From: Noviherbaspirillum cavernae
Lineage (GTDB): Bacteria > Pseudomonadota > Gammaproteobacteria > Burkholderiales > Burkholderiaceae_D
Direction of reading: 5' to 3'
Length of the DNA: 64,000 nt
NCBI RefSeq assembly: GCF_003590875.1
Contig: NZ_QYUN01000002.1
Location: 1,178,001-1,242,000 of the forward strand
A model generated the notes under the pieces. That model saw only the letters and a program-made list of their open reading frames with translations. It did not search any database and was not told where the DNA came from. A program made the translations under genes and the position numbers. This document shows positions 31,482 to 41,373 of this stretch, piece by piece; the first letter of the stretch is position 1, and each line of letters starts with the position of its first letter.

Positions 31482-31509
31482 AAAAAACCGCCAGCGATGG
31501 CGGTTTTTT
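31482..31509 (+). terminator. attenuator-type intrinsic terminator upstream of aroG
   Basis: An 11-base stem, AAAAAACCGCC with GGCGGTTTTTT, around the loop AGCGAT, with the U-run built into the 3' arm. It lies between the leader peptide and aroG, with no other gene to terminate in this orientation except tldD 250 bases upstream. A six-base GGCGGT near the leader end can compete for its 5' arm. Confidence 0.8.
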
Positions 31510-31555
31510 CATTTATACAGTTTCAACTTTTCAAGATATTGACTGGAGAAAAAAC

Positions 31556-32617
31556 ATGCCGCGCACAGATGACCTACGCATACGTGAAATGAAGGAACTG
31601 ACCCCACCATCGCATCTGATCCGTGAATTCTCCTGCGCGGACAAGGTTGCAACCACCACCGCCAATGCCCGCACCGCATTGCATCGCATCCTGCACGGCC
31701 AGGATGATCGTCTGATGATCGTCATCGGCCCTTGCTCCATCCATGACACCAAGGCCGCGATGGAATATGCACGCCGTCTCGTCAAGGAGCGCGAACGCTT
31801 CGCCGGCGAGCTGGAAATCGTGATGCGCGTCTATTTCGAAAAGCCGCGCACCACGGTCGGCTGGAAAGGGCTGATCAACGATCCGTACATGGACAACAGC
31901 TTCCGCATCAACGATGGCTTGCGCATGGCGCGGGAACTGCTGATGAACATCAACGAACTCGGTCTGCCCGCCGGTACCGAATTTCTCGACGTGATCAGCC
32001 CGCAGTATGTCGCCGATCTCATCAGCTGGGGCGCAATCGGTGCGCGTACCACCGAATCCCAGGTGCATCGCGAACTGGCATCCGGCCTGTCCTGCCCGGT
32101 CGGCTTCAAGAATGGCACGGACGGCAACGTCAAGATTGCGGTCGACGCCATCAAGGCCGCCTCGCAACCGCACCATTTCCTCTCCGTGACGAAGGGCGGG
32201 CATTCGGCAATCGTTTCCACCAATGGCAACGAGGATTGTCACATCATCCTGCGCGGCGGCAAGGCACCCAACTATGATGCCGCGAGCGTCGAGGCCGCAT
32301 GCAAGGACATTGCAGCGAACGGCCTCGCATCGCGCCTGATGATCGATGCTTCCCATGCCAACAGCTCGAAGAAACCGGAGAACCAGATTCCGGTTTGTGC
32401 CGATATCGCCGGACAGGTCGCGGCGGGCGACACGCGCATCGTTGGCGTGATGGTGGAATCGCACCTGGTCGCAGGCCGTCAGGATCTGGTTGCCGGCAAG
32501 GAGCTGACCTACGGCCAGTCGGTCACCGATGGCTGCATCGACTGGGAATCGAGCGTGAAAGTGTTGGAAGGATTGGCGGAGGCGGTGAAGCAGCGCCGCT
32601 TGCAGAATCAGGATTGA
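31556..32617 (+). CDS. aroG: 3-deoxy-7-phosphoheptulonate synthase, class I
   Basis: First enzyme of the shikimate pathway, condensing phosphoenolpyruvate and erythrose-4-phosphate. The 353-residue protein is of the AroF/G/H type, with GPCSIHD, EKPRTTVGWKG, KNGTDGN, SVTKGGHSAIV and DASHANSSK. The isozyme class (Phe-, Tyr- or Trp-sensitive) cannot be read off safely; the upstream leader implies control by Phe and Tyr supply. A GGAG precedes the ATG by seven bases. The assignment as aroG rather than aroF or aroH is conventional. Confidence 0.95.
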   Translation: MPRTDDLRIREMKELTPPSHLIREFSCADKVATTTANARTALHRILHGQDDRLMIVIGPCSIHDTKAAMEYARRLVKERERFAGELEIVMRVYFEKPRTTVGWKGLINDPYMDNSFRINDGLRMARELLMNINELGLPAGTEFLDVISPQYVADLISWGAIGARTTESQVHRELASGLSCPVGFKNGTDGNVKIAVDAIKAASQPHHFLSVTKGGHSAIVSTNGNEDCHIILRGGKAPNYDAASVEAACKDIAANGLASRLMIDASHANSSKKPENQIPVCADIAGQVAAGDTRIVGVMVESHLVAGRQDLVAGKELTYGQSVTDGCIDWESSVKVLEGLAEAVKQRRLQNQD

Positions 32618-32643
32618 TCTGACTGTGTCCAATCCGAAGACCA

Positions 32644-32670
32644 GTCATTCCGGGCGCAGCGAGGAATCTC
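32644..32670. repeat. dispersed intergenic repeat, family A, second copy
   Basis: Begins GTCATTCCGGGCGCAGCGAG and continues GAATCTC, matching the element at 7563 with one substitution. A TAATGAC end at about 32715-32721 suggests an inverted partner, making the whole element about 78 bases. Confidence 0.55.
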
Positions 32671-32763
32671 GAACGTTAATGAGGATTCATGGACATGAGA
32701 CCTTGCCGCGCTCGTAATGACGGAGGAACGTGATCTTGTCGCGTGCTCCAGGCGTACAAATAC

Positions 32764-32795
32764 AAAATGCCGTCCTGTAAAGCGACGGCATTTTT
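32764..32795 (+). terminator. bidirectional intrinsic terminator between aroG and the protease gene
   Basis: AAAATGCCGTC pairs with GACGGCATTTT around a nine-base loop, with T on the right and A on the left, so it can serve aroG (+) and the convergent protease gene (-). Confidence 0.75.
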
Positions 32796-32809
32796 CTCGT
32801 TGAGCGCTC

Positions 32810-33442
32810 TCAGAATCGTTTGGTCAACGTCATCATTTCCCCCTCGCGGCGCATTTCGGTGCGGTTGAGGAAAGACATGCCCAACAGGACAATTGGAAGG
32901 CCTTGCTCCATGACCGTCCCGTCCACCTGATTGAGCTCGATATCGCCGACCTTCACGGTGTTGAGTTTGACCCGATACGCCGACACGACGCCGTTGGCGG
33001 TGCTCACCTGGCCAAGCTGACCTTTCCTGTAGTCGATGCCCAGGCGCATGGCTTCCGACGCGGGCAGTGCGACCGAGGTGGCTCCAGTGTCCAGCAGCAT
33101 GCGCACCGTTCCGCCATTGATCTGTCCTTGCATGACAAAGTGGCCCTGGCCATCCGCCTTGAGCGTGGTGCTGGCAATGCCGCCTGACACCGAGCGATTC
33201 ACATGCCCGCCAAGCGCAATCGTCTGCCGTTTTCCATTCGATTCCAGCGTGGCGCCGGAGTCATTCACTGCCACCAGCTTCATGCCATCGGCGACCGTGC
33301 TGCCGACAGAATAGGTCTTGGGCGAGCCGCCGTCGATGACCAGCACGGCCTTGTTGGGGAACAATCCCACTACACTGATATCGGCTCCGCTGACAGTGTT
33401 GGAGATGGCAAGCAGAAGGACGGACAGGGAAATTGCGCGCAT
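32810..33442 (-). CDS. exported retropepsin-like aspartic protease
   Basis: A 210-residue protein with an N-terminal signal peptide (about 1-20, ending VSGA) and a C-terminal clan AA domain of the TIGR02281 type. The catalytic motif is LLDTGATSVALP with Asp118, followed by NGVVSAYRVKLNTVKVGD and the hydrophobic LLGMSFLNR of the flap-and-dimer region. It is probably periplasmic and active as a dimer. The substrate is unknown. It is convergent with aroG, and has the expected single active-site Asp. Confidence 0.87.
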   Translation of the reverse strand: MRAISLSVLLLAISNTVSGADISVVGLFPNKAVLVIDGGSPKTYSVGSTVADGMKLVAVNDSGATLESNGKRQTIALGGHVNRSVSGGIASTTLKADGQGHFVMQGQINGGTVRMLLDTGATSVALPASEAMRLGIDYRKGQLGQVSTANGVVSAYRVKLNTVKVGDIELNQVDGTVMEQGLPIVLLGMSFLNRTEMRREGEMMTLTKRF

Positions 33443-33514
33443 GGGGACGATATCAGTCAGTGAAAATGAATGTGGTCACAATGATGCGTTGGAGCGCCTG
33501 CACCGGCCACGTTC

Positions 33515-34000
33515 TCAATCGCGGAAATTATTGAATTCCAGCGGCAGATCGGTGACATCCTTGCGCAGCATGGCCATTGCCGATTGGAGATCATCCCGTT
33601 TCGCACCGGTCACGCGCACGGCGTCACCCTGGATCGATGCCTGCACTTTCATCTTGCTGTCCTTGATGATGCGCACGATCTTCTTGGCGGCGTCCGATTC
33701 GATGCCGTTCTTGATCTTGATGACTTGCTTGACCTTGTCGCCACCGATCTTCTCGATTTTCCCCATGTCGAGGAAACGCACATCGACATTGCGCTTGGTC
33801 ATTTTGCCGGTCAGGACGTCTCGCACCTGATTCAACTGGAATTCGCTGTCGGCAAATGCAGTCAGTTCGCGTTCTTTCTGTTCGACGCGCGCATCGCTGC
33901 CCTTGAAATCGAAACGGGTGGAGATTTCCTTGTTGGCCTGATCGACGGCGTTTTTCACTTCGACGGTATTGGCTTCTGATACGACATCAAAAGATGGCAT
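33515..34000 (-). CDS. yajQ: YajQ-family nucleotide-binding protein
   Basis: A 161-residue protein of the YajQ (DUF520) family; in Xanthomonas and Pseudomonas relatives bind cyclic-di-GMP and influence transcription. It begins [22 protein letters not shown] and shows the repeated beta-alpha-beta folds with FDFKGSDA and [19 protein letters not shown] 34000 is preceded by GAGGAAAC; an in-frame codon eight residues upstream is less likely. Divergent from murB. Confidence 0.94.
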   Translation of the reverse strand: MPSFDVVSEANTVEVKNAVDQANKEISTRFDFKGSDARVEQKERELTAFADSEFQLNQVRDVLTGKMTKRNVDVRFLDMGKIEKIGGDKVKQVIKIKNGIESDAAKKIVRIIKDSKMKVQASIQGDAVRVTGAKRDDLQSAMAMLRKDVTDLPLEFNNFRD

Positions 34001-34120
34001 GGTTGTTTCCTCTCGTGCACACAATTGCGCTTGCTTATTGACTAACGGCTCATTCTATCGGACAAAAAACAGGGTGGCTAGGGCAACGCCATTGATGGCT
34101 GCGACTATAATCGTCCCGCT

Positions 34121-35149
34121 ATGAAAGATACTTTGCCGATTCAATACGATTATTCTTTGCGAGCCAACAACACTTTCGGTATCGATGCCAAAGCGCATGC
34201 CTACTTGCCGGTGGACTCAGTGGAAATGCTCGAGTCTGTGCGGCGCGACGCATCATTGCGCGCACTGCCGCGCATGGTATTGGGTGGTGGCAGCAATATC
34301 GTGCTGACGCGCGATTTTCCGGGAATCGTGCTGCATATGTGCGGCAAGGGAATTGAAGTCGTTGGTCACGACATGAACGCAACCCATGTTCGTGCGGCGG
34401 CCGGCGAGAACTGGCACGGCTTCGTGCAGTGGACGCTGCAGAATGGCTTGAACGGGCTGGAGAATCTCTCGCTGATTCCCGGCAGCGTCGGTGCTGCGCC
34501 GATCCAGAATATCGGCGCCTATGGTGTCGAGATCAAGGATTGTTTTCATGAGCTGACCGCGTTCGATCTCGAGAGCGGGCGGACTTTCACAATCGACAAG
34601 GCTGGCTGCGCATTCGGCTATCGCGATAGCATATTCAAGCGTCAACTGCATGATCGCGCAGTCATTCTTGACGTTACTTTCGCATTGCCAAAACAATGGC
34701 GGCCCAATCTGCAATATGCCGATGTGGTGCAAGAAATCGACGCGAGAAAAATCGCCACGCCGACTGCGCGCGACATCAGCGATGCCGTCATTGCCATCCG
34801 CACGCGCAAGCTGCCGGACCCGGCCGTGATTGGCAACGCGGGCAGTTTCTTCAAGAATCCGATCGTGTCTGCGGCGCAGCGCGACGCGCTGCTGGAACGC
34901 TATCCGCGCATGGTCAGCTATGCGCAATCCGATGAGAGTTGCAAACTCGCAGCCGGTTGGTTGATCGATCAATGTGGCTGGAAGGGCAGGAGCCTCGGCA
35001 GGGCGGGCGTGTACGAGAAGCAGGCGCTGGTGCTGGTCAACCGTGGCGGCGCGAGCGGGCGGGAGGTGGAAAGACTGGCTTCGGCGATTCAGGCGGATGT
35101 GAAGGCGAAATTTGGTGTGATGCTGGAGCCTGAACCCGTGTTTGTATAG
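34121..35149 (+). CDS. murB: UDP-N-acetylenolpyruvoylglucosamine reductase
   Basis: FAD-dependent enzyme that reduces UDP-GlcNAc-enolpyruvate to UDP-MurNAc in peptidoglycan synthesis. The 342-residue protein is the E. coli-like type I form: GGGSNIVL and PGSVGAAPIQNIGAYG bind FAD, NAGSFFKNP holds the catalytic serine, and the C-terminal GWKGRSLGRAGVYEKQALVLVNRG closes the site. It stands alone, away from any dcw cluster. Confidence 0.96.
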   Translation: MKDTLPIQYDYSLRANNTFGIDAKAHAYLPVDSVEMLESVRRDASLRALPRMVLGGGSNIVLTRDFPGIVLHMCGKGIEVVGHDMNATHVRAAAGENWHGFVQWTLQNGLNGLENLSLIPGSVGAAPIQNIGAYGVEIKDCFHELTAFDLESGRTFTIDKAGCAFGYRDSIFKRQLHDRAVILDVTFALPKQWRPNLQYADVVQEIDARKIATPTARDISDAVIAIRTRKLPDPAVIGNAGSFFKNPIVSAAQRDALLERYPRMVSYAQSDESCKLAAGWLIDQCGWKGRSLGRAGVYEKQALVLVNRGGASGREVERLASAIQADVKAKFGVMLEPEPVFV

Positions 35150-35153
35150 GGAA

Positions 35154-35181
35154 TAAAAAACGACGGCGCAAGGCCGTCGTT
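35154..35181 (-). terminator. intrinsic terminator of ppnP (and possibly murB)
   Basis: AACGACGGC/GCCGTCGTT stem with a five-base loop. On the minus strand it is followed by a run of six T (35155-35160), giving a strong terminator for ppnP; on the plus strand the T-run is broken. Confidence 0.75.
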
Positions 35182-35208
35182 CTTCACGCAATTGTTGCTG
35201 CGCCTGGG

Positions 35209-35529
35209 TCAGGCCGCCACAAAGTGGCAAACGTAATCCAGTGTTTCGATCGTCTCGATGTCAAAGCTGGAATTGCCGGGGACATCGAAGCTTTGACCGC
35301 CTTGGTAGCTCTTCCATTCGGATTCGCCCTTCAAGCGGATGCGGCATTTACCTGCGTTCAGTTCCATCAATTCCGGTGCGCCCGTATTGAATGTCAACGA
35401 AGACGGGAAAATCACGCCGAGGGTTTTCTTTGTGCCGTCTGCGAACAGGATGGTGTGCGAAACACACTTGCCGTCGAAGTAAACGTTGGCCTGCTTGATG
35501 ACGCTGACTTGATCGAATTGTTTGCTCAT
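35209..35529 (-). CDS. ppnP: pyrimidine/purine nucleoside phosphorylase
   Basis: A 106-residue cupin-fold protein of the PpnP (YaiE, DUF1255) family, which in E. coli phosphorolyses a range of nucleosides. Family features are the start [22 protein letters not shown] in spaced form ([13 protein letters not shown]), [16 protein letters not shown] and the C-terminal [15 protein letters not shown]. It lies downstream of argG on the same strand with a 30-base gap. Confidence 0.93.
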   Translation of the reverse strand: MSKQFDQVSVIKQANVYFDGKCVSHTILFADGTKKTLGVIFPSSLTFNTGAPELMELNAGKCRIRLKGESEWKSYQGGQSFDVPGNSSFDIETIETLDYVCHFVAA

Positions 35530-35559
35530 GGTGTCGTGTTTGATGTCGAAACGGCGTTG

Positions 35560-36975
<1,416 letters not shown>

Positions 36976-37893
36976 TTAATGATTGAGCCTGCCCAGGACC
37001 AGGTATTCGAGTAGCGCTTTCTGGACGTGCAGCCGGTTTTCCGCTTCATCCCACACGACGGATTGCGGTCCGTCGATGACTTCTGCTGCGACTTCCTCGC
37101 CGCGATGGGCGGGCAGGCAGTGCATGAACAAGGCATCCGGCTTGGCGCGCTTCATCTTCGCGCCATCGACGATCCAGCCGTCGAAGGCTTTCAGGCGAGC
37201 GGCATTTTCTTCTTCGTAACCCATGCTGGTCCAGACATCGGTCGTCACCAGGTTCGCGCCTTCACAGGCGGCGGACGGATCGGCGAAGACGGTGTAACGG
37301 TTATTTGTCGCAGACACGAGTTGCTGGTCGATTTCGTAGCCTTTCGGTGTCGAGACATTGACGTGGAAGCCGAATACGTCGGCCGCTTGCAGCCATGAAT
37401 ACAGCATGTTGTTCGCGTCGCCGATCCACGCGACGGTCTTGCCGGCGATGGAGCCGCGATGCTCGATGTACGTGAAAATGTCCGCGAGCACCTGGCACGG
37501 ATGATGTTCATTGGTCAGGCCGTTGATCACCGGCACGCGCGAATGCGCGGCGAAGCGGTCGATGATTTCCTGGCCGAAGGTACGAATCATGATGATGTCG
37601 CACATGCGTGACATGACTTGCGCCGCATCTTCGACAGGTTCGCCACGGCCAAGCTGACTGTCACGCGTGTTGAGGTAGATCGCCGCGCCGCCCAGTTGAT
37701 GCATGCCCGCTTCGAAGGACAGGCGCGTGCGTGTCGAGTTCTTCTCGAACACCATCACCAGCGTGCGATCGAGCAGCGGATGGTAGGGCTCGTAATTCTT
37801 GAACTTGCGCTTGATGATTCGAGAACGTTCGATCACGTACTCGAATTCATCAAGCGTAAAGTCAGAAAACTGGAGGAAGTGTTTGATTGCCAT
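36976..37893 (-). CDS. argF: ornithine carbamoyltransferase
   Basis: Transfers the carbamoyl group to ornithine to form citrulline. The 305-residue protein has the carbamoyl-phosphate motif STRTR, HPCQVLADIFT and the ornithine-binding MHCLPAHRGEE. ATG 37893 fits the family start (MAIKHFLQFSDFT). A terminator-like hairpin lies directly in front of the start codon at 37903-37927, leaving almost no room for a free ribosome site, so expression may be modulated at the RNA level. Confidence 0.96.
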   Translation of the reverse strand: MAIKHFLQFSDFTLDEFEYVIERSRIIKRKFKNYEPYHPLLDRTLVMVFEKNSTRTRLSFEAGMHQLGGAAIYLNTRDSQLGRGEPVEDAAQVMSRMCDIIMIRTFGQEIIDRFAAHSRVPVINGLTNEHHPCQVLADIFTYIEHRGSIAGKTVAWIGDANNMLYSWLQAADVFGFHVNVSTPKGYEIDQQLVSATNNRYTVFADPSAACEGANLVTTDVWTSMGYEEENAARLKAFDGWIVDGAKMKRAKPDALFMHCLPAHRGEEVAAEVIDGPQSVVWDEAENRLHVQKALLEYLVLGRLNH

Positions 37894-37898
37894 AAATG

Positions 37899-37927
37899 AA
37901 AACGGCGGCAAGTGGCGCCTGCCGCCG
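37899..37927 (-). promoter_or_regulatory. hairpin in the argF 5' untranslated region
   Basis: On the minus strand CGGCGGCA pairs with TGCCGCCG around a nine-base loop and is followed by TTTTC, only five more bases before argF ATG. A TATAAT at 37946-37951 (minus strand) would start the argF RNA upstream of the hairpin. It could be an attenuator, a translation-blocking stem or a terminator for rsgA; the sequence does not decide. Confidence 0.6.
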
Positions 37928-38002
37928 GAGTTTGTAACTTGTTCAATTATAAGAGATTTTCGCTGAAAAGATAGCTGAAGCGCCGCCCGCATGCCCGGCT
38001 GT

Positions 38003-38887
38003 TCAGTACAGCTTTTGCGACGCTTCATGCACAAGCTGGCGGTACAGGGCATGCCGCATCGATGCGATTTCATTGTTGTCGAGGCCGGTCAGTACTGCGC
38101 ATCCGGGCTCGTTGAAGTGGTGGCAGTTATAGAAACGGCAATGCCCAAGGTGCGGCTTGAATTCCCGGAACGCGCGTTCCAGCATGCCTTCGGTCAGATG
38201 GTAAAGGCCGAACTCCTGAAAACCGGGCGAATCGATGATATCGGTATCCGGGCCCATCATGTAGAGCCGGGTAAAGGTCGTCGTGTGCTTGCCAGAATCG
38301 AGCGCGGCAGAAATTTCACGCGTGGCAATGTCGGCGTCCGGTACCAGCAGATTGATGAGGGACGACTTGCCCATGCCGGATTGACCGATCAGGATGGTGG
38401 AATGTCCCTTCAGCAAGGGATTGAGCGTTGCAATCGTCTCGGTCGGATGACTGCGTACCGATACTTCGTGCACCGGATAGCCGAGATCTTCATACAGTTT
38501 CAGGCGCTCCCGGGCTTTGGGGAGCAGATCAGTCAGGTCAGTCTTGTTGAGCAGCAAGCGGGCTGTGATGCCGGCCGCCTCCGCCGCAATCAGCGCGCGC
38601 GATACGAGATCGTCCGAAAATCCCGGTTCCGTCGCGACAACGATGAACAGTTGCGTGACGTTGGCCGCCAGCAGCTTGGACTTGTACTGATCAGACCGAT
38701 AGAGCAGGGTTTTGCGCTCGGCGAACGACTCGATCACGCCTTGATCAGGCGAAGTGTGCTTGAAGTTGACAATATCGCCGACGGCGATGTCGCTCTTCTT
38801 GCCTCTGGTGACGCAGTGCAGTTTGGTGGATTCAGCTTGAACCAGGTAGTGGCGACCGTGTGCCGCGATGACGATTCCGGAAAGCAT
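38003..38887 (-). CDS. rsgA: ribosome small-subunit-dependent GTPase A
   Basis: Circularly permuted GTPase that assists late 30S subunit maturation. In order: an OB-fold start, G4 motif NKTD, G1 motif [10 protein letters not shown]3 motif DSPGF, then a zinc knuckle ([16 protein letters not shown]). The 294-residue length is typical. The ATG at 38887 immediately follows the stop of the pterin dehydratase gene (38891), so the two are translationally linked. Confidence 0.95.
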   Translation of the reverse strand: MLSGIVIAAHGRHYLVQAESTKLHCVTRGKKSDIAVGDIVNFKHTSPDQGVIESFAERKTLLYRSDQYKSKLLAANVTQLFIVVATEPGFSDDLVSRALIAAEAAGITARLLLNKTDLTDLLPKARERLKLYEDLGYPVHEVSVRSHPTETIATLNPLLKGHSTILIGQSGMGKSSLINLLVPDADIATREISAALDSGKHTTTFTRLYMMGPDTDIIDSPGFQEFGLYHLTEGMLERAFREFKPHLGHCRFYNCHHFNEPGCAVLTGLDNNEIASMRHALYRQLVHEASQKLY

Positions 38888-38890
38888 CAA

Positions 38891-39241
38891 TCAGGCAGCA
38901 GCTTGCTGAAGAACGGCATCGACTTTTGCCGCGCAGATGAAGTCGTTTTCCGAAATGCCGCCGCGGCCGCCATTCACCGAATGCGTGTCGAATTTCACGG
39001 TACACCGGTTGTAAGTCACGACCAATTCCGGATGATGATCCTCGGCGTGGATCACCCAGGCAATGGCATTGACGAAGGCCATGGTGTCGTAATAATTCTT
39101 GAATGCGAAGGTCTTGACGATCTTGCCATCCTGCAGCGTCCAGCCATCTATGGCCGGCAGGTATTGCCGGATTTCGTTCTCGCTCAGGCCGGTTTCCAGA
39201 TGGCGGCTTTTTTTCTGCAGCAGTTCGTTTGTGGTGACCAT
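38891..39241 (-). CDS. 4a-hydroxytetrahydrobiopterin (pterin-4a-carbinolamine) dehydratase
   Basis: PCD/DCoH-family enzyme, 116 residues. The motif HAEDHHPELVVTYNRCTVKFDTHS contains the conserved histidines of the active site (shown here in pieces: HAEDHHPEL, then NRCTVKFDTH). It recycles the pterin cofactor of phenylalanine hydroxylase in some bacteria, but no hydroxylase gene is in view, so the physiological role is open. GGAG precedes the ATG at 39241. The upstream Ste24-type gene stops 10 bases before. Confidence 0.9.
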   Translation of the reverse strand: MVTTNELLQKKSRHLETGLSENEIRQYLPAIDGWTLQDGKIVKTFAFKNYYDTMAFVNAIAWVIHAEDHHPELVVTYNRCTVKFDTHSVNGGRGGISENDFICAAKVDAVLQQAAA

Positions 39242-39251
39242 GGAAGCTCCT

Positions 39252-40511
39252 TTATTGGCTTGCGAGCAGGTGATGGATGCGGATGCTTGCAGGTGGGTGC
39301 GAATCATAAAACGCGGAATGGATCGGATCGGGCGTCAATGTCGAGGCATTGTCCTCGTACAGCTTGACCAGGGCCGATACCAGATCCTGCGCATTGGTGT
39401 ACTGCGCCGCGAAGGCGTCGGCTTCGAACTCGTGCTTGCGCGAGGTGATCGACGACAGCGGCGAAAAGAGGAAAGTGAAGACCGGCAGCGTCAACATGAA
39501 CAGGATCAGCGCCATTGCATCATTGCTGCCGACCAGCAGCGGGTCGACGCCCAGTCCCGTGTAGAACCACGCCTGGTTCTTCAGGAAGCCGAGCAGGGCC
39601 AGCATGCCGAGCGAAATTGCGAACATCACCGCGATGCGCTTGATTATATGCTTCAGCTTGAAATGACCGAGCTCGTGCGCCAGCACCGCCTCGATCTCAT
39701 GTGGTGCGAGGCGTGCCAGCAGCGTGTCGAAGAACACGATGCGCTTGGCTGCGCCAAAGCCCGAAAAATAAGCATTGCCGTGGGAGCTGCGTTTCGAGCC
39801 ATCCATCACGAACAGCCCCTTGGAAGCGAAGCCCACGCGCTGCATCAGGCCTTCTATCCGCGCGCGCAGCGTGTCGTCCTGCAGCGGCGTGAATTTGTTG
39901 AACAGCGGCGCGATCACGGTCGGATACAGGACCAGCATCAGCAGCTGGAAACCCGTCCATACCAGCCACGCGTACAGCCACCACAGGTCGCCTGCCTTCT
40001 CCATCAATGTGAGAATGACCCAGACCAGCGGCAGGCCGATGGCGATCCCGATCAGAGCGCTCTTGATCAGATCGGTGAAAAACAGCCGGGGCGTCATCTT
40101 GTTGAAACCGAATCTGGCTTCCAGTCTGAATTGCTTGTAATACTCGAAGGGCAGGTCGATCAGTCCGGAGATCACGGCAAATGCGGCAAGCAATCCCAAT
40201 TGATACGTCATGCCCGCTCCGATGAACTTGAACAGCGTAACGGAAATCCATTGCAAGCCGCCCAGCAGCGTGAAGCCGATCAGCACGGCAGTATTGACGA
40301 TCAGCATGAACAGGCCGAACTTCGTTTTCGCGATCGTGTAGTCCGCTGCCTTTTGATGTGCATGGAGCGGAATTTTCTCTGCAAATTCCGGCGGCACTGC
40401 ACTACGATGGGAAAGGACATGGCGAATGTGCCGCGATCCCAGCCAGAAGCGAACGATCAGGGTAATTGCGAGAAAGCTGACGAACAAAACCGAAAACGCA
40501 AGTGAATACAT
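39252..40511 (-). CDS. Ste24-type M48 membrane endopeptidase
   Basis: Integral-membrane zinc protease of family M48A, 419 residues, related to CAAX protease Ste24. Several membrane helices surround the intact zinc motif HELGH (VLAHELGHFKLKH) and the distal glutamate in HEFEADAFA. SSHGNAYFSGFG is the conserved segment before the motif. In bacteria the role is membrane-protein quality control or unknown. It contrasts with the M48-like lipoprotein at 7614, where the zinc site is altered. First gene of a likely Ste24-dehydratase-rsgA transcript. Confidence 0.93.
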   Translation of the reverse strand: MYSLAFSVLFVSFLAITLIVRFWLGSRHIRHVLSHRSAVPPEFAEKIPLHAHQKAADYTIAKTKFGLFMLIVNTAVLIGFTLLGGLQWISVTLFKFIGAGMTYQLGLLAAFAVISGLIDLPFEYYKQFRLEARFGFNKMTPRLFFTDLIKSALIGIAIGLPLVWVILTLMEKAGDLWWLYAWLVWTGFQLLMLVLYPTVIAPLFNKFTPLQDDTLRARIEGLMQRVGFASKGLFVMDGSKRSSHGNAYFSGFGAAKRIVFFDTLLARLAPHEIEAVLAHELGHFKLKHIIKRIAVMFAISLGMLALLGFLKNQAWFYTGLGVDPLLVGSNDAMALILFMLTLPVFTFLFSPLSSITSRKHEFEADAFAAQYTNAQDLVSALVKLYEDNASTLTPDPIHSAFYDSHPPASIRIHHLLASQ

Positions 40512-40623
40512 TCTGTGCCTGTGAGAAAATGGCGGATTGCCATGGCGTGTCCGAAGCGCGCTCCTGACTGTGTGTCGGAGCCGACTGTCACGCTTTATTA
40601 CGCCCTATTAGAGAATACAAATT

Positions 40624-41211
40624 ATGTCACAAGCTACCGAGTCACATGCCGCCGTTGGCGAGGCAACCCGCCCGAATGAATTCAACCTGATCTGGGTCGA
40701 TATGGAAATGACAGGCCTCGATCCGGACACCGATCGCATTATCGAGATTGCGGTCATCGTGACCGACTCGGACTTGAACGTGCTGGCCGAAGGCCCGGTG
40801 TTTGCAATCCATCAATCGGATGAAGTGCTCAACGGCATGGATTCATGGAACAAGGGCACACATGGCCGCTCCGGTCTGATCGACCGGGTCAAGGCGTCGA
40901 CCGTCACCGAAGCCGACGCGGAAATGGCGCTGATCGATTTCCTGAAGCATTTTGTACCGACGGGCAAGTCGCCGATGTGCGGCAACACGATTTGCCAGGA
41001 TCGTCGCTTCATGGTGCGCGGCATGCCCAAGCTCGAAGCGTTTTTCCATTATCGCAACCTCGATGTGTCTACCTTGAAAGAATTGTGCAAGCGCTGGAAG
41101 CCGGAACTGGCAAACGGTTTCAAGAAGCATCAGAAGCACACTGCATTGGCCGACATCACCGAGTCGATCGAAGAGCTGCGTTACTACCGCGAACATTTCA
41201 TCAAGATTTGA
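40624..41211 (+). CDS. orn: oligoribonuclease
   Basis: DEDDh 3'-5' exonuclease that degrades dinucleotides, including pGpG made from cyclic-di-GMP. The 195-residue protein has [20 protein letters not shown] (first Asp/Glu pair), NTICQDRRF and the HTALADI motif with the catalytic His and last Asp. The N-terminus is about 17 residues longer than E. coli Orn. Divergent from the Ste24-type gene. Confidence 0.96.
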   Translation: MSQATESHAAVGEATRPNEFNLIWVDMEMTGLDPDTDRIIEIAVIVTDSDLNVLAEGPVFAIHQSDEVLNGMDSWNKGTHGRSGLIDRVKASTVTEADAEMALIDFLKHFVPTGKSPMCGNTICQDRRFMVRGMPKLEAFFHYRNLDVSTLKELCKRWKPELANGFKKHQKHTALADITESIEELRYYREHFIKI

Positions 41212-41296
41212 CGAGCGTCTTGCCGGCCGCGGCGACGCGCCACATCTCCGAATCGCGGAGCGCAAGACCATCCCGCGCCTTGCCTTGATTGTTGAA

Positions 41297-41319
41297 AATG
41301 CCTTGTAGATCAAGGCATT
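41297..41319. other. hairpin between orn and prfC
   Basis: AATGCCTT pairs with AAGGCATT around a seven-base loop. No T-run follows, so it is not a standard intrinsic terminator; it may stabilise the orn transcript end. Confidence 0.4.
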
Positions 41320-41373
41320 ACACTCCATCGGCAAGAGCCCTTAGACTTTAGTCCTTTTTTCCGAGCTTTCACC

